Origin: Noviherbaspirillum malthae | GTDB taxonomy: Bacteria > Pseudomonadota > Gammaproteobacteria > Burkholderiales > Burkholderiaceae_D | Assembly: GCF_015352985.1 (NCBI RefSeq) | Contig: NZ_JACYXF010000001.1 | Location: 186,001 to 250,000, forward strand | DNA: 64,000 bases | Reading direction: 5' to 3' | Shown: positions 17,323 through 25,185 of the stretch, piece after piece | Position numbering within the stretch: the first letter of the stretch is position 1 | How the letters are laid out: every line of letters starts with the position of its first letter | Translations under genes and position numbers: made by a program | The notes under the pieces: model-generated | The model's input: only the letters and a program-made list of their open reading frames with translations | Databases searched by the model: none | What the model was told of the DNA's origin: nothing

Positions 17323-17343
17323 GATGATCTTCTAGAAGACATC
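17323..17343. promoter_or_regulatory. Short palindrome after the acyl-CoA dehydrogenase gene
   Basis: A perfect 12-bp palindrome TCTTCTAGAAGA (17328-17339) is flanked by GATG and CATC, which extend the symmetry with one extra base on the left. It lies 18 bp after the dehydrogenase stop codon. There is no T run, so it looks more like an operator than a terminator. The binding protein is unknown. Confidence 0.4.
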
Positions 17344-17362
17344 AACATCACCACTGTCTCGC

Positions 17363-17466
17363 TTCTCCCCCTTCAAGGGGGAGGTTGGGTGGGGGATGGG
17401 GTTTAACGGCAGCCAGTGCGCCATTAAACCCATCCCCACCCTAACCCTCCCCTTGAAGGGGAGGGA
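17363..17466. repeat. Long inverted repeat with nested hairpins
   Basis: The left arm (17363-17406) and right arm (17424-17466) are imperfect inverted copies of about 43-44 nt separated by 17 nt. Each arm also contains its own small palindrome (CCCCCTTCAAGGGGG on the left, CTCCCCTTGAAGGGGAG on the right). Very similar CCCCTTCAAGGGG-GGTTGGG-type sequences are dispersed between genes in many proteobacterial genomes. In RNA it would form a long stem between the acyl-CoA dehydrogenase and fadB-like coding regions, and could stabilise, process or attenuate the message. Confidence 0.8.
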
Positions 17467-17502
17467 ACTTCCGCTACGAATTCAAAGATTCAAAGGAATC
17501 CC

Positions 17503-19890
17503 ATGTCCAACTTCATCGTCAAGAAAGTCGCCGTCCTCGGCGCCGGCGTGATGGGTGCGCAGATCGCCGCCCACTGCGTGAACGCCAACGTGCCCGTCGT
17601 GCTGTTCGACCTGCCGGCCAAGGAAGGCCCGAAGAACGGCATCGTGCTGCGCGCCATCGAAAACCTGAAGAAGCTCAGCCCGGCGCCGCTCGGCAACAAG
17701 GACGATGCCTCGCTGATCCAGGTCGCCAATTACGAAGACAATCTCGAAGTCTTGAAGGGCTGCGACCTGATCATCGAAGCCATCGCCGAACGCATGGACT
17801 GGAAGCACGACCTGTACAAGAAGGTCGCGCCCTTCATCGGCGCCAACACCATCTTCGCCTCCAACACGTCCGGCCTGTCGATCACCGCGCTGTCCGAAGG
17901 CTTCGATGCCGACCTCAAATCGCGCTTCTGCGGCGTGCACTTCTTCAACCCGCCGCGCTACATGCACTTGGTGGAACTCATCCCGACCGTGTCCACCCGT
18001 CCGGAAATCCTCGACCAGCTCGAAGGCTTCCTCACCACCACGCTCGGCAAGGGCGTGGTGCGCGCGAAGGACACGCCGAACTTCATCGCCAACCGCGTCG
18101 GCATCTTCAGCATGATGGCCACGATGTATGAAGCGCAGAAGTTCGGCCTGCCGGTTGACGTGGTCGACGACCTCACCGGCACCAAGCTCGGCCGCGCCAA
18201 GTCGGCGACCTTCCGCACCGCGGACGTGGTCGGCCTCGACACCATGGGCCACGTGATGAAGACCATGCAGGACAACCTGAAGGATGATCCCTTCTATCCG
18301 GTCTACCAGACGCCCGAACTGCTGGCCAAGCTGATCGCCGCCGGCGCGCTCGGCCAGAAGACCGGCGCCGGCTTCTTCAAGAAGGTCGGCAAGGACATCC
18401 TGCGCTTCGACGGCGAGAAGGGCGACTACGTGCCGTCCACCGGCAAGGCTGACGACATCGTGGTGCGCATCCTGAAGGAAAAGGATCCGGCCAAGAAGAT
18501 GAAGACGCTGCGCGAGTCGAGCAATCCGCAGGCGCAGTTCCTGTGGTCGATTTTCCGCGACACCTTCCACTACATCGCCGTGCACCTGGAATCGATCGCC
18601 GACAATGCGCGCGACGTCGACTTCGCGATGCGCTGGGGCTTCGGCCAGAAGAACGGCCCGTTCGAAGGCTGGCAGGCCGCCGGCTGGCAGCAGGTCGCGA
18701 CCTGGATCAAGGAAGACATCGATGCCGGCAAGGCGCTGTGCAATGCGCCGCTGCCGCAGTGGGTGTTCGACGGCCGCGACGGCGTGCACAGGCCGGAAGG
18801 CTCCTGGTCGCCGGCGAAGAGCGCCTACGTGCCGCGCTCCGACCTGCCGGTCTACCAGCGCCAGGCCTTCCGCGCCACCGTGCTCGGCGAGAATGCCCCG
18901 GACGGCAGCAAGGCTGGCACCACGGTGTTCGAGGATGAGTCGGTGCGCATCTGGCACCAGAACGACGACGTGCTGATCCTGTCGCTCAAGACCAAGATGC
19001 ATGTGATCGGCCAGGGCGTGATCAACGGCCTCGCCAAGGCGATTGCCGAGGCCGAGCAGAATTACAAGGGCCTGGTGATCTGGAGCGCAGACGCGGCCGA
19101 CGGCGGCGCCTTCTCCGCCGGCGCCGACCTGCAGTCGATGCTGCCGGTGTTCATGTCGGGCGGCGTCAAGGCGATCGAGCCGGAAGTCGCCAAGCTGCAG
19201 CAGGCACACCAGGCGCTGAAATACGCGAACGTGCCGGTGGTGGCAGCGGTCGCCGGCCTGGCGCTGGGCGGCGGCGCGGAGCTGATGATGCATGCGGCCA
19301 AGCGCGTGGCCTCGATCGAATCCTACATCGGCCTGGTCGAAGTCGGCGTCGGCCTGGTGCCGGCGGGCGGCGGCCTGAAGGAAGCGGCGGTGCGCGCGGC
19401 GGCGGACGCCAAGGGCACCGACATCCTGCAGTTCCTGAAGAACTACTTCACCAATGCGGCCACCGCCAACGTGTCTAAGTCGGCGCTGGAGGCGAAGAAG
19501 ATGGGCTACCTGTCGGCCAATGACGTGATCGTGTTCAACCCCTACGAGCTGCTGCACGTGGCCAAGGTGGAGGCGCGCGCGATGTTCGACGCCGGCTATC
19601 GCCCGCAGCTGCCGAAGCTGGTTCCGGTTACCGGACGCACCGGCATGGCCACCATCATGGCCCAGCTGGTCAACATGCGCGACGGTGGCTTCATCTCGGC
19701 GCACGACTACAAGCTGGGCGCGATGATCGCCGAAATCGTCTGCGGCGGCGACATCGAGCCGGGCAGCCTGGTGAGCGAGCAATGGCTGCTGGATCTGGAG
19801 CGCAAGGCCTTCATGGAACTGCTCAACAATCCCAAGACCCAGGAACGCATCATGGGCATGATGCAGACCGGCAAGCCGGTGCGTAACTAA
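17503..19890 (+). CDS. fadB: 3-hydroxyacyl-CoA dehydrogenase/enoyl-CoA hydratase fusion
   Basis: This 795-residue bifunctional protein carries out the hydration and NAD-dependent oxidation steps of beta-oxidation. The dehydrogenase part comes first (GAGVMG at residues 13-18 for NAD; HFFNPPRYMH with catalytic His146 and Glu158) and the crotonase part last (AGLALGGGAELMMHA with one Glu about 591; YIGLVEVGVGLVPAGGG with the second Glu about 613). This order is the reverse of E. coli FadB and is usual in this betaproteobacterial family. Both catalytic Glu residues appear present. The downstream thiolase supplies the last step. Confidence 0.92.
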   Translation: MSNFIVKKVAVLGAGVMGAQIAAHCVNANVPVVLFDLPAKEGPKNGIVLRAIENLKKLSPAPLGNKDDASLIQVANYEDNLEVLKGCDLIIEAIAERMDWKHDLYKKVAPFIGANTIFASNTSGLSITALSEGFDADLKSRFCGVHFFNPPRYMHLVELIPTVSTRPEILDQLEGFLTTTLGKGVVRAKDTPNFIANRVGIFSMMATMYEAQKFGLPVDVVDDLTGTKLGRAKSATFRTADVVGLDTMGHVMKTMQDNLKDDPFYPVYQTPELLAKLIAAGALGQKTGAGFFKKVGKDILRFDGEKGDYVPSTGKADDIVVRILKEKDPAKKMKTLRESSNPQAQFLWSIFRDTFHYIAVHLESIADNARDVDFAMRWGFGQKNGPFEGWQAAGWQQVATWIKEDIDAGKALCNAPLPQWVFDGRDGVHRPEGSWSPAKSAYVPRSDLPVYQRQAFRATVLGENAPDGSKAGTTVFEDESVRIWHQNDDVLILSLKTKMHVIGQGVINGLAKAIAEAEQNYKGLVIWSADAADGGAFSAGADLQSMLPVFMSGGVKAIEPEVAKLQQAHQALKYANVPVVAAVAGLALGGGAELMMHAAKRVASIESYIGLVEVGVGLVPAGGGLKEAAVRAAADAKGTDILQFLKNYFTNAATANVSKSALEAKKMGYLSANDVIVFNPYELLHVAKVEARAMFDAGYRPQLPKLVPVTGRTGMATIMAQLVNMRDGGFISAHDYKLGAMIAEIVCGGDIEPGSLVSEQWLLDLERKAFMELLNNPKTQERIMGMMQTGKPVRN

Positions 19891-19915
19891 AACATTCCGC
19901 AAAGGCGACGACACC

Positions 19916-20338
19916 ATGGACATGCTGCAGCTCGGACAACAGGCACTGGCCTCGCAGCCGTTCAGCCGCATGGTCGGCACGGTGCTCACGCGTTTCGACG
20001 CCGAAGGCACCGAGCTGCGCCTGCCCGTCCAGGACATGCTGAAGCAGCAGCACGGCTTCGTGCACGGCGGCGTGGTCAGCTACCTGGCCGACAACGCCCT
20101 CACGTTCGCCGGCGGCGCCGCGCTCGGCACCGGTGTCGTCACTTCGGAATACAAGATCAATTACGTGCGTCCCGCCATCGGACAGGAACTCGTCGCCCGC
20201 GCCGCCGCCGTGCATGCGGGCAAATCGCAGGCGGCCTGCCGCTGCGATGTTTATGTCGTCAACGAAGGCAAGGAACTGTTGTGCGCGATAGCGCAAGGCA
20301 CGATCGCACGGCTCTCTGCCGCGTCGACGGCTGAATGA
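19916..20338 (+). CDS. PaaI family hotdog-fold thioesterase
   Basis: This 140-residue single hotdog domain has the HGFVHGGVVSYLADNA motif with His50 and Asp59, typical of PaaI-type acyl-CoA thioesterases. It lies between the fadB- and fadA-like genes (25 bp after fadB, 16 bp before fadA), so a role in removing stalled acyl-CoA intermediates or saving free CoA during beta-oxidation is likely by context. The exact substrate is unknown. Confidence 0.85.
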   Translation: MDMLQLGQQALASQPFSRMVGTVLTRFDAEGTELRLPVQDMLKQQHGFVHGGVVSYLADNALTFAGGAALGTGVVTSEYKINYVRPAIGQELVARAAAVHAGKSQAACRCDVYVVNEGKELLCAIAQGTIARLSAASTAE

Positions 20339-20354
20339 ACCAGGAGAATTTCAA

Positions 20355-21551
20355 ATGACCAAACAATTGCAAGAAGCCTACGTAGTCGCCGCGACCCGCA
20401 CCCCGATCGGCAAGGCGCCGCGCGGCATGTTCAAGAATGTCCGCCCGGATGACCTGCTGGTGCGCGTCCTGCAGTCGGCGCTGGCGCAGGTGCCCGATCT
20501 CGATCCCAAGACCATCGAAGACGCGATCGTCGGCTGCTCGTTCCCGGAAGCGGAGCAGGGCATGAACATGGCGCGCAATGCCGTGATCCTGGCCGGCCTG
20601 CCAAACACCGTCGGCGGCGTCACCATCAACCGCTACTGCGCCTCCGGCATCACCGCCGTGGCGATGGCCGCAGACCGCATCCGCGTCGGCGAGGCCGATG
20701 TCATGATCGCGGCCGGCGCCGAGTCGATGTCGATGGTGCCGATGATGGGCCATCATCCGGCGATCAACATGGGCGTGTTCAAGAACGAGAACATCGGCCT
20801 TGCCTACGGCATGGGCCTGACCGCGGAAAAGGTCGCGCAGCAGTGGAAGATCTCGCGCGAGGCGCAGGACCAGTTCGCGCTGGAATCGCATCGCCGGGCG
20901 ATTGCTTCCCAGCAGCCGGGCGAGCGCGCCAATGAAATCACGCCGGTCGAGATCGTCGAGAAATTCCCCAACCTCGAAACCGGCCAGATCGACATCAAGA
21001 CCCGTACCGTCAGCCAGGATGAAGGCGCGCGCGCCGACAGCAGCATCGAAGCGCTGGCGAAGCTGAAGCCGGTGTTCGCCGCCAAGGGTTCGGTCACTGC
21101 CGGCAACAGCTCGCAGACGTCCGACGGCGCCGGCGCGCTGATCCTGGTGTCGGAAAAGATTCTCAAGCAGTTCAACTTGACGCCGCTGGCCAAGTTCTCG
21201 TCGTTCGCGGTGCGCGGCGTGCCGCCGGAAATCATGGGCATCGGTCCGAAGGAAGCGATTCCCGCCGCCTGCCGCGCCGCCGGCATTACCCAGGACCAGC
21301 TCGACTGGATCGAGTTGAATGAAGCCTTCGCCGCGCAGGCGCTGGCCGTGATCCAGGACCTCGGCCTCGACCCGGCCAAGGTCAACCCCTACGGCGGCGC
21401 GATCGCCCTCGGCCATCCGCTGGGCGCCACCGGCGCGATCCGCGCAGCGACTGCGATCCATGCGATGCGCAACAAGAATCTGAAGTACGGCATGGTCACC
21501 ATGTGCGTCGGCGCGGGCATGGGTGCGGCCGGCATCTTCGAACGGGTTTGA
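20355..21551 (+). CDS. fadA: Acetyl-CoA acyltransferase (thiolase)
   Basis: This 398-residue thiolase has all catalytic residues: Cys95 in NRYCASGITAV, His354 in GGAIALGHPLGATGA and Cys384 in TMCVGAGMGAAG. It cleaves 3-ketoacyl-CoA to acetyl-CoA and a shortened acyl-CoA. Length and the opening EAYVVAATRTPIGKAPRGMF fit FadA-like degradative thiolases. AGGAG sits about 10 bp before ATG 20355. Together with the HAD-ECH protein it can form a complete spiral. Confidence 0.92.
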   Translation: MTKQLQEAYVVAATRTPIGKAPRGMFKNVRPDDLLVRVLQSALAQVPDLDPKTIEDAIVGCSFPEAEQGMNMARNAVILAGLPNTVGGVTINRYCASGITAVAMAADRIRVGEADVMIAAGAESMSMVPMMGHHPAINMGVFKNENIGLAYGMGLTAEKVAQQWKISREAQDQFALESHRRAIASQQPGERANEITPVEIVEKFPNLETGQIDIKTRTVSQDEGARADSSIEALAKLKPVFAAKGSVTAGNSSQTSDGAGALILVSEKILKQFNLTPLAKFSSFAVRGVPPEIMGIGPKEAIPAACRAAGITQDQLDWIELNEAFAAQALAVIQDLGLDPAKVNPYGGAIALGHPLGATGAIRAATAIHAMRNKNLKYGMVTMCVGAGMGAAGIFERV

Positions 21552-21731
21552 CGTGCACGGCGCCGGACGCAATCGTGGTTGCGCCGGCAGGCCTACAAGC
21601 CTATGACACTTGCACGGCGCCGCGCGGCCACAAGCCATGCGGCGTTTTTTGTTGCGGCGCACGCTCGGGCATGATCGTGCACAATCGTGGGCGATCACTG
21701 CTGCATAACAATGGATTTAAAAGGAGAAGAC

Positions 21732-22499
21732 ATGGACATCCAGACCAGCAAGGCCAACGGCATTCTTACCATCGAGTTCAACCGTCCCGACAAGAAGAAT
21801 GCGATCACGTCGGCGATGTACCAGAGCATGGCCGACGCATTGAAGGACGCGGAAGACGATCATGCGGTGCGCGCCATCCTGATTGTCGGCAAGCCGGAAA
21901 TCTTCACCGCCGGCAATGACCTCGATGACTTTCTCAAGCATTCGGCCGCCATGACCGGCGACCGCCCGGTCGCGCAGTTCATGCGCCATCTCAGCACCGC
22001 GACCAAGCCGGTGATCGCCGCCGTCTCCGGTTCCGCAATCGGTATCGGCACCACCATGCTCATGCATTGCGACATGGTGTATGCCTCGGAAACCGCGAAG
22101 TTCTCCATGCCCTTCACGCAGCTCGGCCTCTGTCCGGAATTCGCTTCCAGCATGCTGTTTCCGCAGATGGTCGGCTATCAGCGGGCGGCCGAGAAGCTGC
22201 TGTTAGGCGAAGCCTTCACCGCCCAGGAAGCGCTGGAAATCGGCCTGATCAGCCGCGTCCTGCCCCAGGCCGACCTGCTGCCTTTCGCGCAGGCGCAGGC
22301 CGCGAAGCTGGCGGCCTTGCCGGCCTCTTCGCTGCGCACCACCAAGCGCCTGATGAAGACCGCGCAGGTCGAGGCCGTGCAGCAGCGCATGCTGGAAGAG
22401 AACAAGCATTTCGGCGAGATGCTCGGCGCGCCGGAAGCCAAGGAAGCCTTCACCGCCTTTTTCGAGAAGCGCCGTCCCGACTTCACGAAATTTTCCTGA
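21732..22499 (+). CDS. Enoyl-CoA hydratase/isomerase family protein
   Basis: This 255-residue crotonase-fold protein has ILTIEFNRPDKKNAITSAMY at the N-terminus, FTAGNDLDDFL for CoA binding and AAVSGSAIGIGTTMLMHCDM for the oxyanion hole. The equivalent of the second catalytic Glu region reads TQLGLCPEFASSM, with a Glu in LCPEF. It may be a hydratase or an isomerase for unsaturated fatty acids; the sequence does not decide. ATG 21732 has AAGGAGA upstream. It ends the fad run and is followed by a strong terminator. Confidence 0.88.
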   Translation: MDIQTSKANGILTIEFNRPDKKNAITSAMYQSMADALKDAEDDHAVRAILIVGKPEIFTAGNDLDDFLKHSAAMTGDRPVAQFMRHLSTATKPVIAAVSGSAIGIGTTMLMHCDMVYASETAKFSMPFTQLGLCPEFASSMLFPQMVGYQRAAEKLLLGEAFTAQEALEIGLISRVLPQADLLPFAQAQAAKLAALPASSLRTTKRLMKTAQVEAVQQRMLEENKHFGEMLGAPEAKEAFTAFFEKRRPDFTKFS

Positions 22500-22534
22500 T
22501 CTTCTACAGGGATGACGGGCCATGCCCGTCCTGC

Positions 22535-22565
22535 TGCCGGCGGATGCGCTTCCGCCGGCATTTTC
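22535..22565 (+). terminator. Terminator of the beta-oxidation cluster
   Basis: A perfect 10-bp stem TGCCGGCGGA (22535-22544) pairs with TCCGCCGGCA (22551-22560) around TGCGCT, then TTTTC. It starts 36 bp after the enoyl-CoA hydratase stop codon. Confidence 0.85.
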
Positions 22566-22700
22566 AGCCTCTCTTTTCCTGTGGGCTATTTCCAAGGCTG
22601 GCTTCCCCGCTGATTGCGTTGTATGTCTGAGGCATGACAGACCTCAGTAGGACGGAGTGATAGGTTTGCTGTTCTCGTCCAAGGCTTACCAAGGTCATTT

Positions 22701-22904
22701 ATGGAAATTACTCAGGAAATGCTGGATGCAGCAGTCAGGAAGGCAATTGAAGCAGGGATTCTTCCGCGCCGAAGCTGTCCCGAGGACATAGAAACCAACT
22801 CAGAGATCATGCTGCAGATACTGGAGGCGGCTTTCGAGCACCTGCCTTTTCCGCTTGCAGCCGAAAAGCCCATCCACGTACCCGGCGTGATGAGGCGGAA
22901 CTGA
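22701..22904 (+). CDS. Small hypothetical protein (67 aa)
   Basis: The 67-residue product MEITQEMLDAAVRKAIEAGI... is mostly helical, acidic in the first half and Pro-containing at the end. A weak CAAGG site precedes the ATG. I do not recognise a family; the well-formed amphipathic helices favour a real protein. It stands alone after a terminator. Confidence 0.5.
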   Translation: MEITQEMLDAAVRKAIEAGILPRRSCPEDIETNSEIMLQILEAAFEHLPFPLAAEKPIHVPGVMRRN

Positions 22905-22989
22905 GCACGGCACCCGGAACCAATGCAGTCAAGCACGCCGGCGGTTCATGCCTTACCTTTGCTCGGGTTCGAGCAGTGAAAGGGATCTC

Positions 22990-23739
22990 GTGAATGACGG
23001 AAAGGGCCGTCGTCGCTTCCTGCAATATTCGATCGCCGCGCTTGCCGTGCCGGAGCCGGTGAGCGCCGCATCGCGGGACGCCGGAGCTGCAAGCATTGCA
23101 GGCGGCTCGCCGCATCTCGTCCTGCTCGGCGATTCCATTTTCGACAACGGCGCCTACACCGGGGGCAAGCCCGACGTCATCGCCCAGTTGCGCAAAATAC
23201 TCCCTCAGCAATGGAAGGCCACGCTGCTGGCCCGCGACGGCGCCACCACCGAAGGCATTCCCGACCAGCTTGCCCGCCTGCCGGCGGACGCTACCCATCT
23301 CATACTCAGTGTTGGCGGCAACAATGCATTGATGCAGCAGCACCTGCTGCAGGCGAGGGCCGCAACGGTCGCCGAAGGGCTGGCAGTGCTGGCCGGAGCC
23401 GTCAGCAAATTCGAAGCTTCTTACCGGCAGGTCATTTCCGCCTGTCTTGCCCGCAAGCTGCCGCTGACCGTCTGCACGGTCTACAACGGCAATTTCCCCG
23501 AAGCGGACTATCGGACCGTGACGACGGCAGCCATTGCCCTGTTCAATGATGCGATACTGCGCACCGCCGCCGAGCACAGGCTGAAGGTCATTGAATTGCG
23601 GCTGGTATGCACGCGGCCGGAAGACTACGCCAATCCGATCGAGCCATCGAGCGCCGGCGCCGCCAGGATCGCGCGCGCCATTCTTGCGGCCACAGACCCC
23701 CGTGCCGCACAGAGCGGCGCGCAGATCTTTTTATCCTGA
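22990..23739 (+). CDS. SGNH/GDSL-like hydrolase with Tat-type signal
   Basis: This protein of about 249 residues starts at GTG 22990 (AAAGGGA upstream), giving an N-terminus with GRRRFLQYSIAALAVPEPVS, a twin-arginine-type export signal. An in-frame ATG at 22948 would add 14 residues. The hydrolase blocks are VLLGDSIFDNGAY (Ser nucleophile, block I), a Gly, and LSVGGNNAL (block III Asn). The usual C-terminal DxxH is not evident: the equivalent stretch reads YANPIEPSSAGAARIA. It may be an esterase acting in the periplasm. The substrate is unknown. Confidence 0.75.
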   Translation: MNDGKGRRRFLQYSIAALAVPEPVSAASRDAGAASIAGGSPHLVLLGDSIFDNGAYTGGKPDVIAQLRKILPQQWKATLLARDGATTEGIPDQLARLPADATHLILSVGGNNALMQQHLLQARAATVAEGLAVLAGAVSKFEASYRQVISACLARKLPLTVCTVYNGNFPEADYRTVTTAAIALFNDAILRTAAEHRLKVIELRLVCTRPEDYANPIEPSSAGAARIARAILAATDPRAAQSGAQIFLS

Positions 23740-23759
23740 CCGGTCGCGGCTGGTCCGCG

Positions 23760-23975
23760 CTAATGCGAAAGGCGCACCGGCGTTGCGCCCAGGTAGATCC
23801 AGTCCACCGTTTCTCCCGAATCGAGAGTCACCGTTCCAAACGGCTCCAGACCGTCATCCATGTCTCTGACGGATTCATATACCTGCCGTGCAATATGCGG
23901 GTTGCGCGCATAGACGGCAAAAGGCCCGAACATCCATGGCCGCATGCTTGCTTTGGCTTTCGAGGTATTCATCAT
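23760..23975 (-). CDS. Small hypothetical protein (71 aa)
   Basis: Starting at ATG 23975, this 71-residue product contains MRPWMFGPFAVYARNPHIAR and DSGETVDWIYLGATPVRLSH. It looks like a compact alpha/beta domain but I do not recognise it. There is no clear ribosome site; ATG 23972 is equally possible, and a TTG at 24005 would lengthen it. It converges on the SGNH hydrolase gene, ending 20 bp away. Confidence 0.45.
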   Translation of the reverse strand: MMNTSKAKASMRPWMFGPFAVYARNPHIARQVYESVRDMDDGLEPFGTVTLDSGETVDWIYLGATPVRLSH

Positions 23976-24401
23976 CAAGGGCAAAGAAAATGCACAATAT
24001 GACAAGCATGATGCGCTCTTGCGGCCGCTGTTTCAGTAGGGTGGGTGACACATGTGCAAAAAAGCCAGGGATCAGCTATCCGGCGGCAACGGCAGAGTGT
24101 AGGCCGGCATACATATAACCGCCGTGTAGGCCCTTTCAAGGGCCGCCTGTTTCGTTTTCACCATGATATGTCAGCCAGCAAACAGACTGCAATGGTGCCT
24201 AACTGTCACAATCCGCCGCATTAGAACAACGGGCATCTACAAGAATCGCAGCCAAGCGGCCAACAATGTCTTATCGACAGGAAGCGGTCTTTTCCTCCAA
24301 ATCATGGCATCCCACCGCCATGCAGACATGGATACGGCCTTTGTTGATGGGCCGGGCAGCTTGTGATGCGCCATTCCCCGCCCTTATCGTGAACATCGCC
24401 A
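23976..24401. other. Gap between the small hypothetical gene and the Crp/Fnr gene
   Basis: This 426-bp stretch has no credible gene. It includes a 16-bp inverted element GGCCCTT-TC-AAGGGCC (24129-24144) without a T run. It must carry the promoter of the Crp/Fnr gene and perhaps that of the divergent small gene, but I see no confident -35/-10 pair. Confidence 0.4.
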
Positions 24402-25127
24402 ATGCCCGCATTACCTACGCCCATCCGTCCCAGCAGTAACCACTTGTTATCCCTGCTTTCCGAAGACGAATTCCAGCGTATTTCCCCATTGCTGCAGATG
24501 GTGCATACCGACTTCAAGGAAGTGCTGTTCAAGCGGGACGTCCCGATCGAATATGTGTATTTCCCCTGCGACAGCGTGTTTTCCGTCCTGACCTTCATGC
24601 AGAACGGTACGGCGGTCGAGGTGGGAACGATAGGCAATGAAGGCTTTTCCGGCATCGAACTGCTGATCGGCGCCGACACCTCCATCGATACGACGATCTG
24701 CCAGGTAGCCGGGAACAGCCTGCGCATGCGGGCCGCCGACTTCAAGGAAGCCATCCATGGCGATACGTCCCTGCGCCGCCTGGCCGAGCGCTTCCTCCAG
24801 GTCTTCCTGAGCCAGGTGTCGCAGTCGGTCGCCTGCAATCGCCTGCATACCATCGAGGAACGATTTTCGCGCTGGGTGCTGCTGACCCACGACCGGGTCA
24901 AGGGAGAGCATTTCCATCTGACGCAGGAATTCCTGGCCGACATGCTTGGCGTGCACCGTCCCAGCGTCAGCCTGGTGGCGGGCGCCTTCCAGCAGGCCGG
25001 CCTGATCAAGTACACCCGCGGCAATTTGACGATCCTGAACAGGAAGGGCCTGGAAGACGCTTCCTGCGAATGCTATTCCGCAGGGAAGAAGCGGCTGGCG
25101 CAGCTGCTTGGACTGGAGCGCGGCTAG
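24402..25127 (+). CDS. Crp/Fnr family transcriptional regulator
   Basis: This 241-residue protein has a cyclic-nucleotide-binding-like beta barrel (VPIEYVYFPCDSVFSVLTFM, then NGTAVEVGTIGNEGFSGIEL) and a C-terminal winged helix (HLTQEFLADMLGVHRPSVSL, about residues 170-190). Cysteines typical of an FNR iron-sulfur cluster at the N-terminus are absent, so oxygen sensing of that type is unlikely; the ligand is unknown. It is followed by a terminator shared with a convergent gene. Confidence 0.85.
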   Translation: MPALPTPIRPSSNHLLSLLSEDEFQRISPLLQMVHTDFKEVLFKRDVPIEYVYFPCDSVFSVLTFMQNGTAVEVGTIGNEGFSGIELLIGADTSIDTTICQVAGNSLRMRAADFKEAIHGDTSLRRLAERFLQVFLSQVSQSVACNRLHTIEERFSRWVLLTHDRVKGEHFHLTQEFLADMLGVHRPSVSLVAGAFQQAGLIKYTRGNLTILNRKGLEDASCECYSAGKKRLAQLLGLERG

Positions 25128-25149
25128 CGCGCCTTGAACCTGATTCTTG

Positions 25150-25185
25150 AGCCGCCTACTTGTGCAGGGGCGGCTTTTTCTTTTT
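25150..25185 (+). terminator. Terminator after the Crp/Fnr gene
   Basis: AGCCGCC (25150-25156) pairs with GGCGGCT (25169-25175) and is followed by TTTTCTTTTT. It overlaps the last codons of the convergent gene at 25156-25962. Confidence 0.8.

Noticed and set aside
17363-17466. Insertion-sequence end or miniature transposon
   Set aside because: No transposase, no target-site duplication seen, and the sequence resembles known dispersed intergenic hairpin repeats.
17482-20037. 851-codon open frame antisense to the fadB-like gene
   Set aside because: Composition is His/Arg/Asp/Gly-rich as expected for an antisense frame; fadB on the plus strand has full catalytic motifs.
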